Shown here: positions 7,400-15,566 of the stretch, piece by piece | How positions within the stretch are numbered: position 1 is the first letter of the stretch | How the letters are laid out: the number at the start of each line of letters is the position of its first letter | NCBI RefSeq assembly: GCF_000682715.1 | Contig: NZ_AWFH01000012.1 | Span: 62,001 to 126,000 of the forward strand | Direction: 5' to 3' | Source: Hyphomonas atlantica corrig. | GTDB lineage: Bacteria; Pseudomonadota; Alphaproteobacteria; Caulobacterales; Hyphomonadaceae | Length of the DNA: 64,000 bases | Notes under the pieces: model-generated | What the model was told of the DNA's origin: nothing | Database searches by the model: none | What the model saw: only the letters and a program-made list of their open reading frames with translations | Position numbers and translations under genes: made by a program

Positions 7400-9817
7400 A
7401 TGCCAGGCATAAAAAACCTTCCGGTGTTGCCGCTTCGGGACATCGTCGTGTTCCCAGACATGGTCGCCCCCCTCTTTGTGGGGCGAGACAAGTCTGTTCG
7501 GGCTCTCGAAATGATCGAAGAGGCCGACAATGAAATCATGCTGGTTGCCCAGCGAGATGCTGCGATTGACGACCCGGACGCCGATGACGTGCATTCGGTC
7601 GGAACGATCGCGACGATTCTGCAATTGCTGAAATTGCCCGACGGCACAGTGAAAGTGCTCGTTGAGGGCAAGACTCGTGCGCGCCTGAATCAACTATTCG
7701 ATCGCGGCGAGTATTTCGAAGCCGAGATTGAAACGCTGGAAGAAGCTGACGGCGCCGATGGCGACGTGCAGGCGCTGATGCGTGCGGTGCAGGAGCAGTT
7801 TGAGAATTACGTCAAACTGAACCGCAAGATCCCGCCGGAATCTGTCACCACGATTGCTGCTCTGACAGAGCCGGGACGTCTTGCTGATGCAGTCGCGTCA
7901 AACCTGTCTGTCAAACTCTCCGAGAAGCAGGAATTGCTCGAACTTCCAGAGGCGAAAGATCGTCTTGAGAAGGTCTTCGCCCTCATGGAAGGCGAAATGG
8001 GCATGCTGCAAATGGAGCGGAAGATCAAAAACCGCGTGAAGCGGCAGATGGAGAAGACCCAGCGCGAATATTACCTGAATGAGCAGATGAAGGCGATCCA
8101 GCGCGAGCTGGGTGAGCAAGGCGGAGACGGCGGCGAGCGCGATGAGCTGGCCGAACTCGACCAGAAGATTGCCGACGCACCCCTGTCTGAAGAGGCTCGC
8201 ACCAAGGCTGAAGCCGAGATCAAGAAGCTGCGCCAGATGTCGCCAATGTCGGCGGAATCCACGGTCGTGCGGAACTATCTCGAATGGCTCCTCGCCCTGC
8301 CTTGGGGCACGCGCAAGGATATCCAGACCAATCTGGGCAAGGCCGAGCAACAGCTCGATGATGACCATTATGGTCTCGACAAGGTGAAAGAGCGGATCCT
8401 GGAATATCTCGCCGTGCAAAAGCGTACTGGCAAGATGAAGGGTCCGATCCTCTGCCTCGTTGGCCCTCCCGGTGTTGGCAAGACCTCGCTCGGCCGCTCC
8501 ATCGCAGAAGCAACAGGGCGCGACTTCGTGCGCGTGTCGCTTGGTGGCGTGCGGGATGAAAGCGAGATTCGCGGCCACCGCCGGACCTATATCGGCTCTA
8601 TGCCGGGACGGATCATCCAGTCTCTGAAGAAGACGAAGACGGGCAATCCGCTCTTCCTGCTCGACGAGATCGACAAAATGGGCATGGACCATCGCGGTGA
8701 TCCGGCATCTGCCCTGCTGGAAGTGCTGGACCCTGAGCAGAACTCCACGTTCAACGACCATTATCTGGAAGTCGATTACGACCTTTCAGACGTGATGTTC
8801 GTGACGACGGCGAACTCGCTCAACATGCCTCAGCCGCTTCTGGACCGGATGGAGATCATCCGCATCGCCGGCTACACGGAAGACGAAAAGGTGGAGATCA
8901 CCAAGCGTCACCTCATCCCGCAGGTTCGTGAAGATCACGGCCTGAAGGAAGGGGAGTGGGTGGTTGAAGAGGCGGCAATTCGCGACCTCGTTCGCTACTA
9001 CACGCGAGAGGCCGGTGTGCGCAGCCTGAAGCGGGAAATCGCGCGTCTGGCTCGCAAAGCCGTTCGGAACCTGGCGGACAAGGAAGGCGAAACCCTCACG
9101 GTCACGTCTGACAATCTCGCCGAATTCGCTGGCGTGCGGAAATTCCGTTATGGCCTTGCCGACGAGACGGATCAGCTGGGCGCTGTCACGGGTCTTGCCT
9201 GGACAGAAACCGGCGGCGACCTGCTCACCATCGAAGCCGTGAAGATGCCGGGACGCGGCAACATGAAGGTCACGGGTAACCTCCGCGACGTCATGAAAGA
9301 GTCGATCCAGGCGGCCAGCTCGCTCGTGCGCTCACGCTCTGTGATGCTGGGCATCAAGCCGACCGTGTTCAATACGACGGACATCCACGTCCACGTGCCG
9401 GATGGCGCAACGCCAAAGGATGGTCCATCCGCCGGTATCGCCATGACCACGGCCATCGTCTCCTTGCTCACCGGAAACCCGGTGGACCGGGAAGTTGCCA
9501 TGACCGGCGAAGTGTCCCTGCGCGGACGCGTTCTGCCGATTGGCGGCCTGAAGGAGAAGCTGCTTGCAGCGCTTCGCGGTGGCATCAAGACGGTTCTGAT
9601 CCCGGAAGAGAACGAGAAAGATCTCGAAGACATTCCGGAGAATGTGAAGACCGGCCTGAAGATCGTGCCCGTGTCGGACATCAATGAAGTGCTGGAGATT
9701 GCCCTGACACGTCCACTGTCGCCGATTGAATGGTCGGAAGCGGATGAGGCGGCCCTGCAGGCTTCCCTGGCTGGCCAGAGTGGCGTTCAGGCGACCGATC
9801 CGGCGCGTCCGCACTAA
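7400..9817 (+). CDS. lon: ATP-dependent protease La (Lon)
   Basis: 805 aa, the normal length for LonA. It degrades misfolded and regulatory proteins in the cytoplasm; in Caulobacter relatives Lon degrades CcrM, DnaA and SciP. The N-terminal substrate-binding domain begins LPVLPLRDIVVFPDMVAPLF. Next comes the AAA+ module with Walker A GPPGVGKT (about residues 355-362) and Walker B LFLLDEIDK. The protease domain holds the catalytic dyad Ser677 in DGPSAGIAM and Lys718 in PIGGLKEK. ATG 7400 is chosen because AAGGAGG (7385-7391) sits eight bases upstream; ATG 7379 precedes that signal. It is monocistronic, with a sigma32-like promoter and a clear terminator. Confidence 0.96.
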   Translation: MPGIKNLPVLPLRDIVVFPDMVAPLFVGRDKSVRALEMIEEADNEIMLVAQRDAAIDDPDADDVHSVGTIATILQLLKLPDGTVKVLVEGKTRARLNQLFDRGEYFEAEIETLEEADGADGDVQALMRAVQEQFENYVKLNRKIPPESVTTIAALTEPGRLADAVASNLSVKLSEKQELLELPEAKDRLEKVFALMEGEMGMLQMERKIKNRVKRQMEKTQREYYLNEQMKAIQRELGEQGGDGGERDELAELDQKIADAPLSEEARTKAEAEIKKLRQMSPMSAESTVVRNYLEWLLALPWGTRKDIQTNLGKAEQQLDDDHYGLDKVKERILEYLAVQKRTGKMKGPILCLVGPPGVGKTSLGRSIAEATGRDFVRVSLGGVRDESEIRGHRRTYIGSMPGRIIQSLKKTKTGNPLFLLDEIDKMGMDHRGDPASALLEVLDPEQNSTFNDHYLEVDYDLSDVMFVTTANSLNMPQPLLDRMEIIRIAGYTEDEKVEITKRHLIPQVREDHGLKEGEWVVEEAAIRDLVRYYTREAGVRSLKREIARLARKAVRNLADKEGETLTVTSDNLAEFAGVRKFRYGLADETDQLGAVTGLAWTETGGDLLTIEAVKMPGRGNMKVTGNLRDVMKESIQAASSLVRSRSVMLGIKPTVFNTTDIHVHVPDGATPKDGPSAGIAMTTAIVSLLTGNPVDREVAMTGEVSLRGRVLPIGGLKEKLLAALRGGIKTVLIPEENEKDLEDIPENVKTGLKIVPVSDINEVLEIALTRPLSPIEWSEADEAALQASLAGQSGVQATDPARPH

Positions 9818-9840
9818 GGCAAGTATCCCACAAATTGCAG

Positions 9841-9879
9841 GCGGCCGTTCAAACACTGAATGGCCGTCTTGCTTTTTTT
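9841..9879 (+). terminator. Rho-independent terminator of lon
   Basis: CGGCCGTTCA at 9842-9851, a short AACAC loop, and TGAATGGCCG form a ~10-bp stem with one G-T wobble. It is followed by TCTTGC and a run of seven T. It lies 25 bases past the lon stop and just ahead of tRNA-Val. Confidence 0.8.
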
Positions 9880-9907
9880 CTCAAGGCCGTGCATTGGAGC
9901 GGGATTG

Positions 9908-9983
9908 GGGCGGTTAGCTCAGTTGGTAGAGCATCTCGTTTACACCGAGAGGGTCAGCGGTTCGAGCCCGTTACCGCCCACCA
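9908..9983 (+). tRNA. tRNA-Val (anticodon UAC)
   Basis: A 76-base complete cloverleaf including an encoded CCA. The acceptor GGGCGGT pairs with ACCGCCC (9973-9979). The D arm is GCTC...GAGC. The anticodon arm TCTCG-TTTACAC-CGAGA puts TAC at positions 34-36. The T arm is AGCGG-TTCGAGC-CCGTT. Anticodon UAC reads valine codons. Confidence 0.97.
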
Positions 9984-10214
9984 TTTTCCCCTTGATGATC
10001 TACGTTCCTGAAGGCGACTAATCGCAAAGAACAGGCTCGTGTGTCGATTGAGCGGGCATTCGATTTGACCTGGCCTGCAAACTGGAATCCGGTGCGTCTG
10101 GCGTCGCCGAGACGTGGAATTTGGTCTGCGATTCTGGTGAGACGTTTCCACTTCGCGCCGAGAAAGTGTGGCGAAAATGCCAACCTTGTCATTATTTTTT
10201 CAAATTGCGGTTTG

Positions 10215-10227
10215 TGAAAAGTTTTCA
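10215..10227. promoter_or_regulatory. Palindrome, possible LacI-family operator
   Basis: TGAAAAGTTTTCA is a perfect palindrome around a central G. It resembles TGAAA..TTTCA operators of LacI-family sugar regulators, though most of those have an even-length centre. It lies about 87 bases upstream of a second similar element. Confidence 0.3.
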
Positions 10228-10301
10228 AAGCTCACAGGTTTCTGCGCGCCGAATTGCTCCAAGTCCCGATAAACACAGGTAAAATCGAGTAAAAATCAGG
10301 G

Positions 10302-10315
10302 TGAAAACGGTTTCA
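10302..10315. promoter_or_regulatory. Palindrome TGAAAACGGTTTCA, possible LacI-family operator
   Basis: The arms TGAAA and TTTCA flank ACGG; 12 of the 14 bases are symmetric around a CG centre. This is typical of LacI-family operators in Caulobacter and Xanthomonas carbohydrate loci with TonB receptors. It sits 180 bases ahead of the receptor start. No LacI-family gene is in the window, so the regulator would be encoded elsewhere. Confidence 0.42.
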
Positions 10316-10494
10316 TTGCGCAAATGGGTCAATTTAAAAATTACGTTTTTTCAATGATGCCCACTTGATAGCGCAAACATTTGGTGATGGATTGGCTCTC
10401 GGGTAGGCCGGAATGCCGTCGTATTCTGCCTGGCCGAGACAAGCATTGAAGACTGGCACCTGATTTTGAGTCGCCTGTCTCAGGGAGGATTGTA

Positions 10495-13400
10495 ATGACT
10501 GTTTCCACGGACAAGCTCCGTGCAGCTTCTGCACGGAAAGTAAAATGGGGTACGCTGCTGTGCGGCGCGTCCGCGGTGTCTCTTCTGTCGGCCATGCCAA
10601 TGGCAGCGCACGCTCAAGAGGCGGCTGAAGAGACCCTTACGCAAGATGTTGTGGTCGTGCAGGGGATCCGCGGATCGCTCGAGCGCGCCATGGATATCAA
10701 GCGCGACTCGAATGGTGTCGTTGACGCCATTTCTGCCGAAGACATCGGCAAATTCCCGGACACGAACCTGGCTGAATCGCTTCAGCGCATCACCGGCGTG
10801 TCCATCAACCGCGTAAACGGTGAAGGGTCTGAGATCACCGTTCGTGGTTTCGGCCCAGGCTTCAACCTGGTCACCCTGAACGGCCGCACCATGCCAACCG
10901 CCAAGGTTCGCGCGATCGGTGCGCGCGGCAACTATGGCTCCGGTGGTGATCGCGCGTTCGACTTCTCGAACCTCGCCTCCGAAGGCGTCAACGGACTGGA
11001 AGTCTACAAGACGGGTCAGGCCGTTCTGCCATCAGGTGGCCTCGGCGCGACCGTCAACATCAAGACACGGACGCCATTTGACGATCCAGGTCTGAACGCT
11101 TCTTTCTCGGCCAAGGCAATCAACGATACGAGTGTTGAATCTGGTGATGATTTCACGCCAGAGCTTTCCGGCCTCGCAAGCTGGACCGACGATTCTGATC
11201 GGTTTGGTATCGGCGTCTTTGGTTCTTACTCCAAGCGCGATTCCGCCGCGCCATCCCAACAGGTCAATGACTGGTTGGTCTTCGACCCGGCAGTTGACGG
11301 ATCGTTTGAAGATTCCGGCTATGTCCGGGGTGACGGATCCACGCAGATCACCAACGCGCCAAAGGATGGCCAGCTCTACGCCATTCCTCAGGACAGCCGC
11401 TACGACCTCTCGGAAATTTCCCGTGAGCGGATCAACGGCCAACTGGTCCTGCAATTCCGTCCGATCGACAATCTGACACTGACGGGTGATTACACCTTTG
11501 CGAAAACGGAAGCAGAAGAGCTTCGTTACGAGCAGACAAACTGGTTCGCCACGCCGTTCGATCAGATCATTTTTGACAATGATGGCCCGGTTGCCAGCGC
11601 TGTGTTCCTTCAGGAAAACAACAATGGTTCCAAGGACATCGGCTTTGAGCAAACCAATCGTGCGGTCAAGGACGAGCTGAACTCCTTCGGCTTCAATGCT
11701 GAGTGGGAACTCTCTGATCGTGGCACGCTGATCTTTGACGCGCACAGCTCGAAATCTGAATCCGGTGGCAACAACCCGCTGGGCCACGCGACAACCTTCG
11801 TGTCGATGGGTGCGCCCGTTATCCTTCAGCACTCTGTTGATTACCGTAGCGGTTCGCCAATCCAGTCCTACACAATTGACGATTCCGTGCGCGGAAACGG
11901 CAATGGCGTTCTGGACGTAGGTGATCTTGGTACGCAGGTTCAGCGGAGCAACTCCGCGAACATGCAACACGAGGTCGACGAAATTGACCTGCGCTATGTC
12001 TGGGAATTCGACAACAGCAGCCTGACGGTTGGTGGTAACTACCGTGATAGCACGATGGATCGCTGGACCTTCACGACCCAGCAGGACCTCGGTTCCTGGG
12101 GTATTTCCAACCCTGGCGACGTTGAGCAATTTGCCCCAGGTGTCATGGAACAGTACTGCCTGTCCTGCGTCTTCGATGACGTGAAAGTTGGTCAGGGTGA
12201 TATTGCGTTCAAAGGCGATGCAGCGAAACTGTTCCCGCTTCTGGCGGCTGCCTATCCAGGTGGAACTCTTTCCACCACCGAGTCGCTCGACACGGTCACA
12301 GAGGAAATCAAGTCCCTCTACGCTCAGTTCCAGATGGAGAGCGAATTCTTCGGTCGCCCGGCCCGTATGAATGCCGGTATCCGTTATGAGGAGACCGAGG
12401 TTGAGTCCGTGGCAGACCAATCGCGTCCTGTGGACGTGCTCTGGACAGCGGATAACGACTTCCAAATCCTGACCAGCGATTCAAGCAGCCTCAGCGGATC
12501 CGGTTCCTACGATCATTTGCTCCCGAACTTCGACTTCCAGGTCGACGTGACGGACAATATCGTTGCACGGACGTCGTTCAGCACAACCATTGGCCGGACA
12601 GCCTACACCAACCTGTTCGCATCCACTGAAGTGAACGCGCCAAACCGTCCATCCGCACTTGGTGGTCAGGTTACAGCGAAGCTGAACAACCCGGAATTGG
12701 CACCGCTGGAGTCCAACAACTTCGATATCTCGCTCGAATGGTACTATGATGATGCGAGCTATCTGTCGGTTGGTTACTTCGACAAGAAGGTGAAGAACTT
12801 CATTGGTAACTCGTCCTATGACGGAAACCTGTTCGACCTTCGCGACCCGGCCTCCGGTGAAGCAGGTACGCGCTCCGGCGATGCTCTCGACATCATCGCG
12901 GATCTTGGCATCGACCAATCCGAAGCAAACCTGTTCTCGCTGGTTGCCCTGATCGACGCGAATGGTGGTGACGTTGCTGCCGCTCGTACCGAGTTCGAAG
13001 GGCTCCTGGTTGGCGGTGCGCTTCCGCAAAGCGAAGTTGACCGTATCCTCGGTGCCTATGACGTTGTGTCCGACGCAAATGATCCTGAACTGGTCTTCGC
13101 GATCTCGCAGCTCATCAACAACAATGAAGGCAATATCGACGGTATCGAGATCGCCTGGCAGCACTTCTTCGGTGAAACCGGCTTCGGCGTTCAAGCCAAT
13201 TACACCATGGTCAACGGTGATGTTGGACTGGACCCAGGCTCCAACCCGTACGAAGAGCAGTTCGCTCTGCTGGGTCTGTCCGACACGGCAAACCTTACGG
13301 CGATCTACGAGAAGTACGGCTTCTCCGCTCGTCTGGCCTATAATTGGCGCGATACGTTCCTGAACGAATCGAATGCCGGTGGTGATCGGTCCGGTATCTA

Positions 13401-13587
13401 TGTTGAAGACTTCGGGCAGTATGACCTGAACATCAGCTACGACATCAATGAGCAGCTGGCTGTGTCCTTCGAAGGCATCAACCTGACCGGCGAAGACCAG
13501 CGGATTTATCACCGCGTGCCGGAACAGGTCTACTATGTCTATGAGCTGTCACCGCGCTACCAGCTCGGCGTGCGCTACAAGTTCTAA
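10495..13587 (+). CDS. TonB-dependent outer-membrane receptor, Xanthomonas/Caulobacter type
   Basis: 1030 aa active-transport receptor of the outer membrane, energised by TonB-ExbBD. A signal peptide covers about residues 1-41, ending AMPMAAHAQ-E. A TonB-box-like VVVVQGIR segment follows, then the plug with the subfamily hallmark DIGKFPDTNLAESLQRITGV and an ITVRGFGPGFNLVTLNGR stretch. A long beta-barrel ends in the outer-membrane signature YQLGVRYKF with a terminal Phe. ATG 10495 has GGGAGG about eight bases upstream. It heads a run of sapC, cupin and halogenase genes. That arrangement is common in carbohydrate-type TonB loci, but the ligand is unknown. A strong terminator after the gene suggests it is made in excess over the downstream genes. 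Confidence 0.93.
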   Translation: MTVSTDKLRAASARKVKWGTLLCGASAVSLLSAMPMAAHAQEAAEETLTQDVVVVQGIRGSLERAMDIKRDSNGVVDAISAEDIGKFPDTNLAESLQRITGVSINRVNGEGSEITVRGFGPGFNLVTLNGRTMPTAKVRAIGARGNYGSGGDRAFDFSNLASEGVNGLEVYKTGQAVLPSGGLGATVNIKTRTPFDDPGLNASFSAKAINDTSVESGDDFTPELSGLASWTDDSDRFGIGVFGSYSKRDSAAPSQQVNDWLVFDPAVDGSFEDSGYVRGDGSTQITNAPKDGQLYAIPQDSRYDLSEISRERINGQLVLQFRPIDNLTLTGDYTFAKTEAEELRYEQTNWFATPFDQIIFDNDGPVASAVFLQENNNGSKDIGFEQTNRAVKDELNSFGFNAEWELSDRGTLIFDAHSSKSESGGNNPLGHATTFVSMGAPVILQHSVDYRSGSPIQSYTIDDSVRGNGNGVLDVGDLGTQVQRSNSANMQHEVDEIDLRYVWEFDNSSLTVGGNYRDSTMDRWTFTTQQDLGSWGISNPGDVEQFAPGVMEQYCLSCVFDDVKVGQGDIAFKGDAAKLFPLLAAAYPGGTLSTTESLDTVTEEIKSLYAQFQMESEFFGRPARMNAGIRYEETEVESVADQSRPVDVLWTADNDFQILTSDSSSLSGSGSYDHLLPNFDFQVDVTDNIVARTSFSTTIGRTAYTNLFASTEVNAPNRPSALGGQVTAKLNNPELAPLESNNFDISLEWYYDDASYLSVGYFDKKVKNFIGNSSYDGNLFDLRDPASGEAGTRSGDALDIIADLGIDQSEANLFSLVALIDANGGDVAAARTEFEGLLVGGALPQSEVDRILGAYDVVSDANDPELVFAISQLINNNEGNIDGIEIAWQHFFGETGFGVQANYTMVNGDVGLDPGSNPYEEQFALLGLSDTANLTAIYEKYGFSARLAYNWRDTFLNESNAGGDRSGIYVEDFGQYDLNISYDINEQLAVSFEGINLTGEDQRIYHRVPEQVYYVYELSPRYQLGVRYKF

Positions 13588-13626
13588 TCGGAAACGATTT
13601 GGACAAGACGTGAAACCTTCAGGAAA

Positions 13627-13652
13627 GGCCGCTGCTTGCAGCGGCCTTTTTT
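13627..13652 (+). terminator. Rho-independent terminator after the TonB receptor
   Basis: GGCCGCTG (13627-13634), loop CTTG and CAGCGGCC (13639-13646) form a perfect 8-bp GC-rich stem followed by six T. It lies 40 bases past the receptor stop. Confidence 0.88.
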
Positions 13653-13753
13653 GCCCCCGCTTGTCCGGGGCAGGGGATTGTTTCATCATGCAGGAAAAGT
13701 GCGGGCCCGAACCAGGCGAGGCGTCGACCGCACGCAGCATTCAAGGGCGGTTC

Positions 13754-14485
13754 ATGGCCAACACGGCACTTCTGAATAATATCGATCATGCGGATCTGAA
13801 AATCGTCACGCGCCGCGGCGCCGAGTTTGGCGACAGTGTGAATCAGGTGGCGGTTTACCCCACCGAGTTTTCGGAGCTTCAGCGCGACTACCCCATCTTT
13901 TTCCGCAAGGATGAAGCCGGCAATTATTTCTGTGTCGTCCTCATGGGGCTCGACAAGGGCGAAAATCTGTTTCTGGCCGGCGACCGCTGGAATGCGAATT
14001 ATGTTCCGGCACTGCTGCAGCGCGGCCCGTTTCTGATCGGCTTTCAGGACCAGAATGTCGATGGGAAAGTCCGCCGCGAGCCGGTGATCCATGTCGATCT
14101 GGACAATCCGCGTGTCAGCAAGACGGAGGGCGAGCCGCTTTTTCTGGCACAGGGCGGCAATGCGCCGTATCTGCAACATGTCAGCCAGGTCCTGCGCGTG
14201 ATTGCCATCGGGGACGAAATGACCAAACCGATGTTCGAGGCATTTGATCAGGCGGGTCTGATAGAGCCAGTCTCGCTGGATCTGAAGCTCGACGACCATA
14301 CTGAATACAAGGTGCCGGATCTGTTCACGCTGAGCGAAGAGCGTCTCGCTGCGCTGGAGGGCGAGATGCTGGAGCGGCTGCACAAGGGTGGCTTTCTGCG
14401 CGCGGCATATCTGGTGCTGGCATCGCTGAGCAATGTGAACCGTTTGATCAACATGAAGAACGCCAAACGATCTGCCGCAGGCTGA
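13754..14485 (+). CDS. SapC family protein
   Basis: 243 aa, typical for SapC. The sequence starts MANTALLNNIDHADLKIVTR and has the family segments VNQVAVYPTEFSELQRDYPIFF near residues 28-49, LGLDKGENLFL-like MGLDKGENLFLAGDRW, and YVPALLQRGPFLIG. SapC was named from a Campylobacter S-layer locus, but its function in alphaproteobacterial TonB-receptor loci is not established. The family is cytoplasmic by sequence: no signal peptide. ATG 13754 is chosen because family similarity begins here and AAGGGCGG lies just upstream; the frame is open further upstream. It is followed after 18 bases by the cupin gene, in one operon with it and the halogenase. Confidence 0.85.
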   Translation: MANTALLNNIDHADLKIVTRRGAEFGDSVNQVAVYPTEFSELQRDYPIFFRKDEAGNYFCVVLMGLDKGENLFLAGDRWNANYVPALLQRGPFLIGFQDQNVDGKVRREPVIHVDLDNPRVSKTEGEPLFLAQGGNAPYLQHVSQVLRVIAIGDEMTKPMFEAFDQAGLIEPVSLDLKLDDHTEYKVPDLFTLSEERLAALEGEMLERLHKGGFLRAAYLVLASLSNVNRLINMKNAKRSAAG

Positions 14486-14503
14486 TCGACCAGGAGGAGC
14501 CGC

Positions 14504-15541
14504 GTGTCCGCACTGGACATTCCCCGCAAGACAAAAGTAATGGAAGGCGTCGCGCCAGACGCCATTCCGTATGCGCAATTGATGCGGGATCAGGAACCGG
14601 TCATCCTCAAGGACGTGGCGCGCGACTGGCCCCTGGTGCAGCACGGGTTGAAGTCGCCAGACGCCGCGATGGACTATATTGCGCGCTTCTATCAGGGGCG
14701 CCCGATTGTCGAGTATCGCTGCGCACCGGGGGAAGGCGGGCGATATTTCTATACTGACGCGGTTGATGGTTTCAATTTCGAGCGGGGGCGTGTGCCGCTG
14801 GACGAATTCTTCACACACATTCGCGAGGCGATGGCCAAACGTACGGGCGCATCTGCCTATGTCGGCTCAACCGATCTCGGTATTTTCTTTCCGGGCCTCA
14901 GAGATGAGAATGATCTTGTCCTGAATGACGCAATGTTTGATTCGCACGCGCCGCTGGTCAGCATATGGATGGGCAATCACACGATCGCCTCGGCGCACTA
15001 TGACATGTCGCACAATCTTGCCTGCTGCATGGTTGGCAAGCGGACATTCACCCTGTTTCCCCCGGATCAGGTCGCGAATTTGTATCCGGGCCCGCTGGAG
15101 CCGACGCCCGGTGGGCAGGTCGTCAGCATGGTCGACTTCCGCGAGCCGGATCTTGATCGCTACCCCCGGTTTCGTCAGGCCATGGCGGCCGGGCAAGTCG
15201 CAGAGCTGGAGCCGGGAGATGTCCTCTTTTATCCGGCCCTCTGGTGGCACAATGTCGAGGGTTTTGGCGACTTCACGGCCATGATCAATTATTGGTGGAA
15301 CACATCGCCAAGTTTCGTGGACACGCCGCAGAATACGCTTTTGCACGCCATGCTGAGCCTGCGGGATCGTCCCGACCCTGAGAAGCAGGCCTGGAAGGCG
15401 CTGTTTGATTACTACATTTTCGGGCCGTCTGATCGCCCCGCTGAACATTTGCCGGAAGCCGCGCAGGGCAATCTGGCCCCGATGGACGAAGTAAGAGCCC
15501 GTCGCCTGCGCGCGATGCTTCTGAACAAACTCAACCGTTAG
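14504..15541 (+). CDS. Cupin-like (JmjC-type, cupin_8) protein
   Basis: 345 aa; GTG start at 14504 with AGGAGG at 14492-14497. The sequence follows the cupin_8/JmjC pattern of Fe(II)/2-oxoglutarate hydroxylases. EPVILKDVARDWP lies near residue 27. HYDMSHNLACCMVGKRTFTLFPP carries the first metal ligands (His-x-Asp), and VAELEPGDVLFYPALWWHNVEGF carries the distal His (WWHNV). The 2-His-1-Asp triad therefore looks intact, so a protein or small-molecule hydroxylase is plausible. The substrate is unknown. It sits between sapC and the halogenase with short gaps, a linkage conserved in TonB-receptor loci. Confidence 0.85.
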   Translation: MSALDIPRKTKVMEGVAPDAIPYAQLMRDQEPVILKDVARDWPLVQHGLKSPDAAMDYIARFYQGRPIVEYRCAPGEGGRYFYTDAVDGFNFERGRVPLDEFFTHIREAMAKRTGASAYVGSTDLGIFFPGLRDENDLVLNDAMFDSHAPLVSIWMGNHTIASAHYDMSHNLACCMVGKRTFTLFPPDQVANLYPGPLEPTPGGQVVSMVDFREPDLDRYPRFRQAMAAGQVAELEPGDVLFYPALWWHNVEGFGDFTAMINYWWNTSPSFVDTPQNTLLHAMLSLRDRPDPEKQAWKALFDYYIFGPSDRPAEHLPEAAQGNLAPMDEVRARRLRAMLLNKLNR

Positions 15542-15566
15542 CGCCATAAAGAGGCCGGAGGTTCAT

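Larger units (their letters stand above)
9984..10494. other. Non-coding stretch upstream of the TonB receptor
   Basis: 511 bases with no convincing gene; the short open frames on the minus strand have no ribosome binding site or recognisable sequence. The right half, from about 10190, is AT-rich and carries two palindromes, described separately. It probably holds the promoter and control region for the receptor operon. No -35/-10 pair could be fixed with confidence. Confidence 0.6.
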
